Positions 35,499-44,845 of a DNA stretch of 64,000 nt are shown one piece after another. Origin of the DNA: Rhizobiaceae bacterium (GTDB taxonomy: Bacteria > Pseudomonadota > Alphaproteobacteria > Rhizobiales > Rhizobiaceae); contig JANQMU010000076.1 in NCBI GenBank assembly GCA_028279875.1, forward strand, positions 1 to 64,000, given 5' to 3'. The first letter of the stretch is position 1, and each line of letters opens with the position of its first letter. A program made the translations under genes and the position numbers. The notes under the pieces are model-generated. The model made no database searches. It saw only the letters and a program-made list of their open reading frames with translations, and was not told the DNA's origin.

Positions 35499-36476
35499 TC
35501 ACACGGTTTCGAGGGTTTCATGGAGGGCGGTGTTGGCGGTGGCTTCATCGACGACGAGGGCCGACAGGTAGCGCCCGTTGAGGACCGCCTGGACCGGCTT
35601 GACCTTCTCCTCGCCGGCGGCGATGCCGATGGTCTTGGGGATGGCCGCCACTTCGGCGGGCGCGAGCGCCACCAGGCGGTCATTGAACTCCACGTCGCAC
35701 AGGCTTCCGTCCTCGGTGATCAGATGGGCGACGAATTCGCCCGTGGCGCCGCGATCGATCAGCGCCGAGCGGTCCTCGGCCGACACCGGGTGCAGGTCGT
35801 AATAGCTGGAGCCCGGCGCCAGGATCGACCCGACACCGGTAAGGGCGATCTTGGCTTGTCGCGCGAGATCGAAAACCTCGCGGATCTGGCGCATCGCCAT
35901 CAGCATGTCGCGTTCGGCCTCGGTTTCGGCAAAAAGCGGGGCGTGGATCAGCATCGCCCTGCCGCCCAACCGTTCGGCAAGCTGCGTGGCGACATGGTTG
36001 ACGTCCGTATAGTGCTTGCCCTGGACACAGCCGGTCAGCGGCACGACGGTGACGTCAATTGCCTCGTCGACATGGAGATTGTCGACCAGGGCGCTGACGC
36101 CCTTGCCGCCGGTGATGGCGATGGTGTCGCCGTCGCGGATATTTTCCAGAAGCAGGTTCGCCGCCGCCGTGCCGACCTGTTGCAGGGTGGTCTTGATATT
36201 GCCCGAGACGGTGGGCGTCACCACGGCGGTCTCGAGCGCCCATTTTTCCGTGAGCCTGCCTTCCAGTTCGACAAGCCGCTGATAGGGGCTGGTGATGGTG
36301 ATATTGACCATGCCCAGTTCGCGCCCCTGTTTGATCAGCCGGTTGACCTTGGCCGTCGACAGGTTGAGCATCTCGGCGATTTCGGACTGTTTCCTGCCTT
36401 CCAGGAAATGCAGAGCGAGGGTCGAATAGATCTGCCGGATCAGCCCGAAATCGTCCTTGTCCTGTGATGTTGCCAT
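35499..36476 (-). CDS. SorC/DeoR-type sugar-binding transcriptional regulator
   Basis: This 325-residue SorC-family regulator has an N-terminal helix-turn-helix (about 28-50, KQSEIAEMLNLSTAKVNRLI). The sugar-binding domain follows with GDTIAITGGKGVSALVDNL and ALTGVGSI. Family members respond to phosphorylated sugars and include EryD and LsrR. GGAGG six bases before the ATG at 36476 sets the start; a longer frame to 36593 exists. It is embedded inside the transporter-catabolism operon, so it is probably autoregulated. Confidence 0.92.
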   Translation of the reverse strand: MATSQDKDDFGLIRQIYSTLALHFLEGRKQSEIAEMLNLSTAKVNRLIKQGRELGMVNITITSPYQRLVELEGRLTEKWALETAVVTPTVSGNIKTTLQQVGTAAANLLLENIRDGDTIAITGGKGVSALVDNLHVDEAIDVTVVPLTGCVQGKHYTDVNHVATQLAERLGGRAMLIHAPLFAETEAERDMLMAMRQIREVFDLARQAKIALTGVGSILAPGSSYYDLHPVSAEDRSALIDRGATGEFVAHLITEDGSLCDVEFNDRLVALAPAEVAAIPKTIGIAAGEEKVKPVQAVLNGRYLSALVVDEATANTALHETLETV

Positions 36477-36501
36477 GGGTGCCCTCCAGATCGTCCGGCG
36501 C

Positions 36502-37509
36502 TCAGCCGCGCTTCTTGTTGAAATAGTGGTCGAACGATACCGCCGCCAGAAGGATCGCACCACGGATGATGTCCTGCCAGTAGACGGAGACATCCAGCAG
36601 GGCGAGCGAACTGGAGACGACCGACAGCAGCACCGCGCCGAGAATGGCGCCGAGGATCGTGCCGGAACCGCCAGTCAGGCTGGCGCCGCCGATCACCGCC
36701 GCGGCGATGACATTGAGCTCCATGCCGAGGCCGAAGGTGGGCTGCGCCGATCCGAAGCGCGCCATATAGATGATGCCGGCGAATCCGGCGAGCGCCGAGC
36801 ACAGCGTCGTCGTCAGAAAGACCACTTTCTTGGTGCGGATGCCGGAATAGGCCGCGGCCTTCTCGTTGGAGCCGGTGTAGAACACCTTGCGGAACAGTGT
36901 CGTGCGGCGCAGCATGAAATCGGATGCGATGATCACCACCAGGAAGATGATGATGACGACCGGGATCACGCCGACCGAGCCCTGGCCGATGAATTTGAAC
37001 TCCGGCGGCAGGGTGAACAGGCCGAGCGGCCGGCCGCCGGTAAGCAGCAGGCAGATGCCGCGGGCAATCACCATGAAGGCCAGCGACACGATGAAGTGAT
37101 GCAGCCCGACGCGGGTGACGAAGAACCCCATGGCCGAGCCGATACCGGCGCAGGCGGTAATGGCGATGGCGGAGGCCACCCAGGGATCGATCCCGTTGAG
37201 GAACAGCCAGCCGGCAATGACGCCGGCCAGCGCGACGACCGAGCCGACCGACAGGTCGATGCCGCCGGAGATCAGCAGGATGGTCATGCCGACCACGACG
37301 ATGCCCTCGACCGCGAAGGCCATGACCATGGCCCGCATATTGACCCAGGTCAGGAAATAGGGCGAGGCGAATGACATGACGACGAACAGCAGCAGAATGA
37401 TCGCTATCAGGCCGGTTTCCCGCGCCTTCAAAAGGCGCTTGAGCCATTCCAGTGGGCTAGCCGATGTATCGGCTTGCGCCCGTGTTGCAAGGTCCGCCGT
37501 ATCGTTCAT
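36502..37509 (-). CDS. RbsC-type sugar ABC transporter permease
   Basis: This 335-residue permease has the BPD_transp_2 fold with about nine hydrophobic segments. It carries the coupling loop SNEKAAAYSGIRTKKV and GGIDLSVGSVVALAG, typical of RbsC-like proteins. GGAG lies upstream of the ATG at 37509; a start four codons earlier (37521) is possible. It stands between the ATPase gene (15-bp gap) and the SorC regulator (25-bp gap). Confidence 0.93.
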   Translation of the reverse strand: MNDTADLATRAQADTSASPLEWLKRLLKARETGLIAIILLLFVVMSFASPYFLTWVNMRAMVMAFAVEGIVVVGMTILLISGGIDLSVGSVVALAGVIAGWLFLNGIDPWVASAIAITACAGIGSAMGFFVTRVGLHHFIVSLAFMVIARGICLLLTGGRPLGLFTLPPEFKFIGQGSVGVIPVVIIIFLVVIIASDFMLRRTTLFRKVFYTGSNEKAAAYSGIRTKKVVFLTTTLCSALAGFAGIIYMARFGSAQPTFGLGMELNVIAAAVIGGASLTGGSGTILGAILGAVLLSVVSSSLALLDVSVYWQDIIRGAILLAAVSFDHYFNKKRG

Positions 37510-37524
37510 GTCGCTCTCCACCTT

Positions 37525-39039
37525 CTAACCGGCCAGCTTCTGGGCGCCCGAGGCCAGATGCATGATGTTTTCCTCGGTCATCGCCGCGCCGCTCACCTCG
37601 CCGGCGATTTCGCCCTCACAGATGACCAGCGCCCGGTCGCTGACGCCGATCAGCTCCGGCAGTTCCGACGAGATGACGAGAATGCCGACCCCCTTGCGGG
37701 CGAGATTGCGCAGGATGCGGTGAATCTCGGCCTTGGCGCCGACATCGACGCCGCGCGTCGGCTCGTCGAGGAAAATGACGCGCGGGTTGACCGACAGCAT
37801 CTTGGCGATGGCCACCTTCTGCTGGTTGCCGCCGCTCAGCGATGACACCGGATCGGTGACCCGGCCATATTTGAGATCGAGGCTGGCGCCGATCGTTTCG
37901 GCCTGCCGGTTCTCGCGGTTCGGGTCGATGATCCCGAGGGTGCCGGCGACCTGCGCCAGATCGAGTGCGGCGATGTTTGAGGCGATGGAGATGTCGAGGA
38001 ACACGCCGTCGCCCTTGCGGTCCTCGGAAAGGTAGACCACGCCCCTGTCGATGCTCTCGCGGTAGGTGCGGATGTCGAATTCCTCATCGCCGAGCCGGAT
38101 GTCGCCGGTGACACCGTCCTCGAGCGCGCAGATTCCCCTGACGATCTCGCTGCGGCCCGAGCCGATCAGCCCTGCGATGCCGAGGATTTCGCCCTTGCGC
38201 AGGTCGAACGAAACATTGCGGAAGCGGCCCGGTGCGGTCAGCCCGTCGACGCGCAGCAGCACCTCGCCGGTCTTCTCGTCGTCCCGCTGCTTGGGAGGAT
38301 AGAGGTTGTCGATAACGCGGCCGACCATATTGTTCACCACATCGCTCGGGGTGATGTCGACGACATTTTCGGTGGTGATATATTGCCCGTCGCGGAACAC
38401 CGACACCCGGTCGCAATTGTCGAAGATCTCGACCATGCGGTGCGAGATATAGATGATCGAGATTCCCTGGTCGGCGAGGCTGCGCATGATGCGGAAAAGG
38501 ACCTGCGCCTCCCTTTCGGTCAGCGCCGCTGTCGGTTCGTCCAGGATCAGGATGCGGCAGTCGAGGGTCAGCGCCTTGGCGATCTCGACAAGCTGCTGGT
38601 GGGAGATCGACAGATCGCGGACGAGCATCGCCGGGTCGATGTCGCTCAGTTCGGCGAACACCGCCTTGGCCCGCCGGTGGAGACCGCGGTAGTCCATCAG
38701 CAGCGACGTGCTGACATTGGTCGTTGCCATGAAGATGTTCTCGGCCACCGTGACATCCGGACACAGGGCGATTTCCTGGTGGACAAAGCCGATGCCGAGA
38801 GCCTGGGCCATGGTGGGCGACGTAATTTTCACGGGCTTGCCGTCGAAGACGATCGTGCCGCTGTCGGGCTGGAGAATCCCGTCGACAATGTTCATGAGGG
38901 TCGATTTGCCGGCGCCGTTCTCGCCGGCGATGGCATGGATCTCGCCGCGCCGCAGTTCGAAGTCGACATTGCGCAGGGCCCGGATTGCGCCGAACGATTT
39001 GCTGACATCGCAGATCTTCAAGATGACGTCATCGGTCAT
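37525..39039 (-). CDS. RbsA-type duplicated sugar ABC ATPase
   Basis: This 504-residue protein has two nucleotide-binding domains. The first has [24 protein letters not shown] and [11 protein letters not shown]. The second has the RbsA-like P-loop variant [24 protein letters not shown] and [16 protein letters not shown]. All key residues of a functional RbsA are present, unlike the other ATPase at 26143, where the second Walker B ends in Asp. The ATG at 39039 begins the family N-terminus; the frame extends upstream to 39207 through the intergenic hairpin. Confidence 0.93.
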   Translation of the reverse strand: MTDDVILKICDVSKSFGAIRALRNVDFELRRGEIHAIAGENGAGKSTLMNIVDGILQPDSGTIVFDGKPVKITSPTMAQALGIGFVHQEIALCPDVTVAENIFMATTNVSTSLLMDYRGLHRRAKAVFAELSDIDPAMLVRDLSISHQQLVEIAKALTLDCRILILDEPTAALTEREAQVLFRIMRSLADQGISIIYISHRMVEIFDNCDRVSVFRDGQYITTENVVDITPSDVVNNMVGRVIDNLYPPKQRDDEKTGEVLLRVDGLTAPGRFRNVSFDLRKGEILGIAGLIGSGRSEIVRGICALEDGVTGDIRLGDEEFDIRTYRESIDRGVVYLSEDRKGDGVFLDISIASNIAALDLAQVAGTLGIIDPNRENRQAETIGASLDLKYGRVTDPVSSLSGGNQQKVAIAKMLSVNPRVIFLDEPTRGVDVGAKAEIHRILRNLARKGVGILVISSELPELIGVSDRALVICEGEIAGEVSGAAMTEENIMHLASGAQKLAG

Positions 39040-39077
39040 GATGCGCTCTCGGTTGCGGGGTGGGTGAGGATGCCGTT

Positions 39078-39109
39078 TCGGGTCTGCCCGCCATGGGAGG
39101 CAGACCCGA
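39078..39109 (-). other. Intercistronic hairpin between binding-protein and ATPase genes
   Basis: An 11-bp perfect stem (39078-39088 pairing with 39099-39109, core CGGGTCTGCC/GGCAGACCCG) closes a 10-base loop. No T-run follows on the minus strand, so it is more likely an mRNA-stabilising or partial-attenuation element than a full terminator. Such hairpins after binding-protein genes raise their expression relative to membrane components. Confidence 0.65.
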
Positions 39110-39127
39110 TTTGCCGCGAAAAGCCGG

Positions 39128-40138
39128 TCAGCGGCCTTCCATATATTTGCCGAGGTCGAAATCCTCAGCATTGGCCTTGGTGATGACCGAGAAACCGTTG
39201 TCGACAAAGGGAACCTGCATCGGGTTGAAGCCGGAGCGCTTGTAATCGTTGAACGGGTCGATCAGGTCCGGATGGGCGGCCATGAAGGTCATGATGAAAC
39301 CCATATAGCCCTGCATGCCCTGGTTGGGGTTCAGCGCCATATGGACGTTGCCCTCCTTGATGTGTTCCAGCGTGGTGGGGGTCACATCGGCATGCATGAC
39401 GATCACGTCCGCCTTGGCCTCGAGAATGGCGGCAACAGCGCCTTCCGCCGAGCTCGCTTCCGGAATCCACATCGCACCGAGATCCGGATTGGCCTGCAGC
39501 ATGGCGCTGACCGCCGAATAGGCCTTGTTGGCGTCCTGGTTGGTGGCCTGGCGGCCGACCAGTTTCATGTCGGGATAGTGTTCGCCAAGATAGGCGATGA
39601 AGGCGGTAACCCTGAGGTCGTGGTTGGACTGGCCGGGATTTTCCAGCACCGCATATTCGCCCTTGCCGCCAAGCTGTTTGGCGATTTCCTCGGCGGCGAA
39701 TTTGGCTTCGGCAAGATTGTCCGAGGTGATGTAGCCGGTGCGGTTGGATTTCGGTGAATCGGCCGCAAACGTGACGACGACGCTGCCGCTTTCGATGGCC
39801 CGGTTGATCGGTTCGATGAACGGATCGGCCTGCATCGGGTGCATCAGGAAACCGGCCGGGGCCTTGACCAGATCCTGTTCGAACGAGGCGATCTGCTTGG
39901 TGATGTCATATTCCGGGGTGCCGGAAAAAATGGTCTCGCATCCCATGGCCTCTGCCGCCTGTTTGAAGCCTTCATAGACCGGGACCCAATAGGGGTGCGC
40001 CGAGACCATGACGTTCATGATGTAGGTTTCGCCGGGTTCGCAGGCGAATTTGCTTTGTGCCGATGCAGCGGTGGCGCCGGCAAGGGTCGCAACCGAGAGG
40101 GTAACCGTGGCCGCAAGGCCGGTCAAAGTGAGTCTCAT
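39128..40138 (-). CDS. Periplasmic sugar-binding protein of ABC importer
   Basis: This 336-residue Peripla_BP_4-type protein has a signal peptide cut near TAASAQS. Landmarks are [40 protein letters not shown] and [17 protein letters not shown]. It is the first gene of the leftward operon and has a strong GGAGGAG upstream. The cleft segment [11 protein letters not shown] differs from the residues known for AI-2 binding in LsrB, so an AI-2 role is not supported. The ligand is probably the polyol or ketose degraded by downstream genes. Confidence 0.92.
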   Translation of the reverse strand: MRLTLTGLAATVTLSVATLAGATAASAQSKFACEPGETYIMNVMVSAHPYWVPVYEGFKQAAEAMGCETIFSGTPEYDITKQIASFEQDLVKAPAGFLMHPMQADPFIEPINRAIESGSVVVTFAADSPKSNRTGYITSDNLAEAKFAAEEIAKQLGGKGEYAVLENPGQSNHDLRVTAFIAYLGEHYPDMKLVGRQATNQDANKAYSAVSAMLQANPDLGAMWIPEASSAEGAVAAILEAKADVIVMHADVTPTTLEHIKEGNVHMALNPNQGMQGYMGFIMTFMAAHPDLIDPFNDYKRSGFNPMQVPFVDNGFSVITKANAEDFDLGKYMEGR

Positions 40139-40387
40139 TTCAATCTCCTCCTAGAGTATCTGAAATGTCGCTGCGAACCCTGACCCCTATCTTCACCTTG
40201 CCGAGGTTTGCAATTAATTTCAGTGCGTGCAATTTATGGCAGAGGAGCGAATGCGTCAATATTTATTTCGTTTGTTGAAATTTATTTCTGATGTCGCTGA
40301 AAAATGGCTGACCCTGAAGGATGCCGCAGACGAGCGGTCATTCGGACAAAGCCATCCGCCTTGCCCATGTGCCGGTCAAAGATAAAC
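40139..40387 (-). promoter_or_regulatory. Operon promoter region with repeated ATTTATTTC boxes
   Basis: This AT-richer leader of the ten-gene operon has no gene. ATTTATTTC occurs at 40261-40269 and at 40280-40288 (19 bp apart), and a variant ATTAATTTC lies at 40213-40221. Repeats in phase upstream of a SorC-containing operon are candidate SorC operators (inference). The rest of the region shows nothing else I can name. Confidence 0.45.
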
Positions 40388-40416
40388 GAGGCCAGCCTGC
40401 AGCGCAGGCTGGCCTC
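40388..40416 (-). terminator. Rho-independent-like terminator of chemoreceptor gene
   Basis: A 13-bp perfect stem (40388-40400 with 40404-40416) closes an AGC loop 30 bp past the chemoreceptor stop. On the minus strand it is followed by GTTTATCTTTG, a moderately T-rich tail. Confidence 0.8.
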
Positions 40417-40445
40417 CGGCATGAAGGTCCTGCGATCACCGCGGC

Positions 40446-42071
40446 CTAGAATTCACTCCATTGGTTCACATTGACCGCGGCGTTTCCGTGGGTCGTAAAT
40501 GCCGCGCCGGCCTTATCGGCGGCTGCGGGGGTGGAAAGCGGGTCCGCCTTGGCCGGCACCGCCGCCGGAGCCACGTCCTGTTCCACCCGTGCACCGCCGT
40601 CATGGTCGCCCAGCCTGAACTGCCGCAGCAGGCCGGTCAGGGCGTCCGCCCCGCCGGCAAGCGTATGGCTGACGGCAGTGGTTTCCTGCACCATGGCGGC
40701 GTTCTGCTGGGTTCCCTGGTCGATGGACGCTACCGCCTGGTTGATCTCCTCCAGCCCCGCCGATTGTTCGCGGGCCGTCTCGATGATCGATGTAACGTGC
40801 TGACTGATATCGAGCATTTCGTCGATGATCGTGTCGAGCGAGGTTCCGGTCTCGTTGACCAGCGCAACGCCGGATTTGACCTGCTCGCCGGACTTGTTGA
40901 TCAGCTGCGTGATCTCCTGCGCCGCCTTGGCCGAACGCTGCGCCAGTTCGCGGACTTCCTGGGCCACAACCGCAAACCCCTTTCCGGCCTCTCCGGCGCG
41001 CGCCGCCTCGACGCCGGCATTGAGGGCCAAAAGGTTGGTCTGAAACGCGATATTGTCGATGACATCGATAATGCTGGAGATCTGTTCGGCCGAGGTTTCG
41101 ATGTCCTTCATGGCCGAAACGGCCTTCTGGACCACCTCGCCGGAATGTTCGGCGCCGGCCTTGGTCTTCCTCACCAGTTCGCCGGCCTCCTCTGCGCGCT
41201 GCGCGGCGGATTTCACGGTCTCCGTGATTTCCTCGACGGCTGCCGCCGTTTCCTCGACCGATGCGGCCTGCTGTTCGGTGCGCTTCGACAGTTCATCCGA
41301 TGAGGAACGGATTTCGGCGGCACCGCCCTGGATGGATTCGACATTGTCGCCGACCTGCAGCAGGGCGGCCTGAAGGGCTTCGACCGAGCTGTTGAAATCG
41401 GCTTTGAGAGCCTCATAGGCCTCGGGAAGCATGTCATCGATCCGGTGGCAGAGGTTTTTCCGGGCCAGATGCGACATGGCCGTGGCAAAGGTATCGGATA
41501 CAAGCTTGCGCTCGTCGGCGATCGTCTCGCGCATGACCTTCTGCCGTGCCTTTTCCGCTTCCTGCTCGAGATAGACGGAGATGGCGATATCCATGTCCAG
41601 CAGCACGGCCTTGATCAGCGCCGCCAGCGCGCCGCCGAACGCATCGGCGTCCAGCCTGTTCTTCCTGGCAAGCAATCCGCCGGGCCAGTGCTCGGCCACG
41701 GCCGTCTCGATCAGGTGTTCGACGATCAGCGCATAACCGCCAATATACCATCTCGGCTCCAGGCCGATATCGGAATGGACAGAGCCGATGGTGCGCACCT
41801 GTGACGCATATTTTTCGTCGAAACGGCCGCTTGATATGGCGCTCCAGTGGCCGATCTGGGCATTCTTCGCCCGCTCGATGTCGGTTTCGGCCGAAAAGAA
41901 CCGGCTGACCTCGGGCGTGCTGCGGACCGTGTCGTAGAATTTGTCGAGGCCGGCCGGCAGTTCCCGTTCGACGACCGGTTGCAGTTTTCGAATCCGTTCG
42001 GCGCGCTCGGCGTCGAGCCCCATGAATCTCATGCGGCCGTGAAGATCCTGATTGTTGTCTGAATTGTGCAT
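40446..42071 (-). CDS. Globin-coupled methyl-accepting chemotaxis protein (HemAT-like)
   Basis: This 541-residue soluble chemoreceptor has no membrane segment. Residues about 15-170 form a protoglobin-type sensor globin with the proximal haem histidine H99 in [18 protein letters not shown] linker and short HAMP-like helix follow, then the MCP signalling hairpin with tip [20 protein letters not shown]. The C-terminus ends in QWSEF, which fits the xWxxF tether that recruits CheR or CheB. It should sense oxygen and feed a cytoplasmic chemotaxis array; no che genes are in the window. The ATG at 42071 is favoured over 42137. A terminator follows at 40388-40416. Confidence 0.93.
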   Translation of the reverse strand: MHNSDNNQDLHGRMRFMGLDAERAERIRKLQPVVERELPAGLDKFYDTVRSTPEVSRFFSAETDIERAKNAQIGHWSAISSGRFDEKYASQVRTIGSVHSDIGLEPRWYIGGYALIVEHLIETAVAEHWPGGLLARKNRLDADAFGGALAALIKAVLLDMDIAISVYLEQEAEKARQKVMRETIADERKLVSDTFATAMSHLARKNLCHRIDDMLPEAYEALKADFNSSVEALQAALLQVGDNVESIQGGAAEIRSSSDELSKRTEQQAASVEETAAAVEEITETVKSAAQRAEEAGELVRKTKAGAEHSGEVVQKAVSAMKDIETSAEQISSIIDVIDNIAFQTNLLALNAGVEAARAGEAGKGFAVVAQEVRELAQRSAKAAQEITQLINKSGEQVKSGVALVNETGTSLDTIIDEMLDISQHVTSIIETAREQSAGLEEINQAVASIDQGTQQNAAMVQETTAVSHTLAGGADALTGLLRQFRLGDHDGGARVEQDVAPAAVPAKADPLSTPAAADKAGAAFTTHGNAAVNVNQWSEF

Positions 42072-42419
42072 AACGTCCCATCCTGGTTTGCCACGCAAAC
42101 CGACATTACTGTCGAATCCGCATGGCGTTTCGATCATTTCTCCCCAAGGTGAGACTGTATTCGCAAAGTCCTGATCTTCGGCGCCGGGGCGCCCGGCGGC
42201 ACGGGCAAATTCATTTTGCCGGCAATGCCGAATGCGTCAGGTGATGTTGGTGTGCGTCAGATTTGTTCAGTGTTTTTTGGACACGACCAATGGGCGCGAG
42301 GATGCGCAACAAGGGTTAACGGAGTTCTAACCGGCGCGGAAAATCCGGCATTCGATCGCCGCGGGCACCGGGCAACGCACCGTGAAATGCGTCCGGACCC
42401 GATGCCCGCCTGAGCGTGA
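42072..42419. other. 348-bp intergenic region
   Basis: This region holds the promoter of the chemoreceptor gene on its left and the 3' flank of the SnoaL-type gene on its right. I see no ORF with coding character, no tRNA and no strong hairpin with a T-run. TTAACGGAGTTCTAACC near 42315 is noticeable but unassigned. Confidence 0.4.
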
Positions 42420-42812
42420 TCAGCCGTTTGCCGCCGGAAAATCGGCAGCGTTGTTATAGGCCCGCGAGGACCGGATCAGGCCGTTTTCCAGCTCAAAGAC
42501 CTCGCAGACCGGGATGTCGGCCTTGCCGGGCGCGGTCATGTGGTAGACGAAGGTGTGGGCGACATGGTTCCCGTCGACGAGAAACTGCGAGGTTTCCACC
42601 CAGCCGCCGAACTTGCTGACCATCGACACATAACCCTCCGGTGTGTCGAACTCGGCCAGCGGGCTTTTGAACGTGAAGTCATCGGTCAGAACGGAGCGAA
42701 GTTTCTCGCTGTTTTCTTCACTGAGCGCCACGTAGAATGTCTTCACGGCTTCCGGCGCCCGGGCCATGGTCCTGTCGTAGAACTTCCGGATCTGTCTGGG
42801 CGTGTCGGTCAT
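42420..42812 (-). CDS. SnoaL-like (NTF2 fold) protein
   Basis: This 130-residue protein is of the SnoaL/NTF2-like superfamily: N-terminal helices with FYDRTMARAPEAVKTFYVALSE, the strand DDFTFKSPLAEFD, and a C-terminal sheet ending in YNNAADFP. Members are small isomerases, hydrolases or ligand-binding proteins, and no catalytic set can be assigned. AAGGAAA precedes the ATG. It overlaps the upstream SRPBCC gene by 4 bp (ATGA), so the two form a bicistron. Confidence 0.8.
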   Translation of the reverse strand: MTDTPRQIRKFYDRTMARAPEAVKTFYVALSEENSEKLRSVLTDDFTFKSPLAEFDTPEGYVSMVSKFGGWVETSQFLVDGNHVAHTFVYHMTAPGKADIPVCEVFELENGLIRSSRAYNNAADFPAANG

Positions 42813-43294
42813 GGTGATTTCCTTTCCGGTTGCTTCAAATGTGTTGCGGTGGCCGACAGATAGGACAGCAGCCTGTCGAGCTGGGCGTTCCAGCCGTCCG
42901 CGTATCTGTCCTTCGAGGCTGCATCCGGCAGGCGCCGGTGGGTCACGGTGATCTCGGTTCCCGGTCCCTGTGCAGTGAAGGAGACCGTGACCTCGGTATC
43001 GATCCCGGCGTGACGGTCCGGCGCTTCCCAGACCCAGGAAAAGACAAGCTCACGGTCGGGCGTGATGGACCGGTAGACGCCTCTGACAACGCTCTGGCGG
43101 CCATCCGGATAAGTGAAGCGGAAGCGGAATGTCCCTTCCGGCGTGAATTCGAATGTTACGATTTCAACCGCAATATCGGGATGTGGCGAAAACCACCGGG
43201 TCAGCGCATCGGCCTGCCGGAACGCTGCAAACACCTGCTCCGGCGGCATCGCGATGGCACGCCGGACGACGATAGCATGGGTTGCGTCGCTCAT
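42809..43294 (-). CDS. SRPBCC (AHSA1/START) domain protein
   Basis: This 161-residue helix-grip protein of the activator-of-Hsp90 (AHSA1-like) family carries IAMPPEQVFAAFRQADALTRWF at the N-terminus. FSWVWEAPDRHAG lies in the mid-sheet, and the final helix contains YADGWNAQLDRLLSYL. In many bacteria such genes lie in an operon with an ArsR-type repressor and a second small-fold protein; here the repressor is absent but a matching palindrome lies upstream (43325-43340). It is translationally coupled to the SnoaL-type gene. Confidence 0.87.
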   Translation of the reverse strand: MSDATHAIVVRRAIAMPPEQVFAAFRQADALTRWFSPHPDIAVEIVTFEFTPEGTFRFRFTYPDGRQSVVRGVYRSITPDRELVFSWVWEAPDRHAGIDTEVTVSFTAQGPGTEITVTHRRLPDAASKDRYADGWNAQLDRLLSYLSATATHLKQPERKSP

Positions 43295-43324
43295 TGGTCG
43301 TGCTCTCGGGGGCCTTGATGATAT

Positions 43325-43340
43325 ATAGCCATGTGGCTAT
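43325..43340. promoter_or_regulatory. ArsR-like operator palindrome
   Basis: ATAGCCA-TG-TGGCTAT is a perfect 7-bp inverted repeat with a 2-base centre, 30 bp before the SRPBCC start codon. This shape is typical of ArsR-family operators found before ArsR-SRPBCC operons. No ArsR gene lies nearby. Confidence 0.6.
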
Positions 43341-43535
43341 TTAAATCAGGTTGGCGAGGCTTGTCAATGGTCGCTACAGCCTGGGATGGATCGAAACCGC
43401 CCCGCCGTGATAAGCAGGGTTGGAATGAAATATCGGAGCCTTGACGCTCCCGGCCCTCATATCCACGAATATGTTTGGTTTTCCGACGCGATTATCGCAT
43501 CGGCACCGCATGACATCAGGAGGATTACGCGGAAC

Positions 43536-44732
43536 ATGTCCGAGTCCATCGTGCCCAACAGGGTGCAACCGGGTTCTCTCGTTGAGGCGCTTGAGGATTC
43601 TCCCATTATCGATGTCGTGCGCGTTGGCCGGCAGGTCGATGGCATCATTCCGCTGTGGCTCGGGGAAAGCGGATTTCCCACCGATGATGCGATCATCCGC
43701 GCGGCGTGCGATGCGATGCAATCGGGACAGACCTTCTATACGCCCAATCGCGGCCTGCCGCGCCTGCGACAGAGCGTCGTTGACTATTATCAGCGCCTCT
43801 ACCGCACGCAGATCGCCGATGAGCGGATCTGCGTGACCAATTCGGGCATGCATGCCGCCACGATGATAACGCGGGCGCTGATGGATACCGGTGACAATGC
43901 GATCCTGGTCACCCCGTGCTGGCCGAATATCGATCGCGCGGTCCGGCTGGTCGGAGGCGAGGTGCGTGAGGTTCCGCTGCTGCTGCAGGGCGGGCAGTAC
44001 CGCATGGATCTGGAGCGGATCGAGGCGCTGTGCGATGACAGGACGAGACTGATCTATTTCGCATCGCCGTCCAATCCGACCGGATGGACGATCGCGCCGG
44101 ACCAGGCGCGCGACCTGCTGACGCTGTCACGGCGCATCGGCGTCGCCATCCTGTCGGATGAGGTCTATCAGCGGCTGAGTTTCGAAAGCGAGACCGGGTC
44201 GACCCTTTTGAGCCTTGCCGCGGAAGATGATTCGGTGTTCGTTCTCAACTCCTTTTCCAAGGCCTGGTCGATGACCGGCTGGCGGCTCGGCTGGATGGTC
44301 TATCCGGCGCGGTTTCACGATTCATTCGAAAAACTCTCGCAGTTCACTATTTCGGGATCTCCCGGATTCATTCAGATGGCCGGTGTGCACGCGCTCGACT
44401 ACGGGGATGCCGTCGTCGCCGGATTGCGCACCCACTGCATGAAGGCAAAGGAATTTGTCGCCGGGCGGCTGGCCGGCATGGACGGCGTTTCGGTGATCCC
44501 GAGCGAGGGCGGGTTCTATACGATGTTCGCGTCGCCGCAAACTGCCGACAGTGTGGCGTTCTGCCGCGACGCGGCGCTGACGGCAAGGGTCGGTTTCGCC
44601 CCCGGCGTCGCCTTCGGCGAGGGCGGTGAAGGCATGGTGCGGCTTTGCCATGCCGGGTCGATGACAGCTCTGGAGACGGCGCTCGACCGGCTGGAGGGTT
44701 TTCTTGCCGGAGCCCGTATGGCCAGTGCGTGA
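43536..44732 (+). CDS. Class I/II pyridoxal-phosphate aminotransferase
   Basis: This 398-residue fold-type I aminotransferase has TPNRGLPRLRQSVVDYYQ, FASPSNPTGW, ILSDEVYQRL and the PLP lysine in NSFSKAWSMTGWRLGW. The arginine in GMVRLCHA near the C-terminus binds the substrate carboxylate. The amino-acid substrate cannot be read. The start is taken at the ATG at 43536; AGGAGG lies 12 bases upstream, farther than usual, and longer frames to 43386 exist. It stands alone between divergent and downstream genes. Confidence 0.9.
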   Translation: MSESIVPNRVQPGSLVEALEDSPIIDVVRVGRQVDGIIPLWLGESGFPTDDAIIRAACDAMQSGQTFYTPNRGLPRLRQSVVDYYQRLYRTQIADERICVTNSGMHAATMITRALMDTGDNAILVTPCWPNIDRAVRLVGGEVREVPLLLQGGQYRMDLERIEALCDDRTRLIYFASPSNPTGWTIAPDQARDLLTLSRRIGVAILSDEVYQRLSFESETGSTLLSLAAEDDSVFVLNSFSKAWSMTGWRLGWMVYPARFHDSFEKLSQFTISGSPGFIQMAGVHALDYGDAVVAGLRTHCMKAKEFVAGRLAGMDGVSVIPSEGGFYTMFASPQTADSVAFCRDAALTARVGFAPGVAFGEGGEGMVRLCHAGSMTALETALDRLEGFLAGARMASA

Positions 44733-44845
44733 GACATCCCCGGCATTTTGTGGCCCAGTCGTTTTGTGGCCCCAATGAGGGCATATGCGATCTGCCCGTC
44801 TCGCCATTGGCGGGCGGCAAGTCCTGAACCTGATTCGGAGACACC

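Noticed and set aside
27732-40138. Autoinducer-2 (lsr) operon
   Set aside because: SorC regulator, FGGY kinase, importer and DhnA-type aldolase recall lsr. However, only one permease gene is present, the binding protein lacks the LsrB-like ligand residues, LsrG is missing, and polyol-type oxidoreductases dominate.
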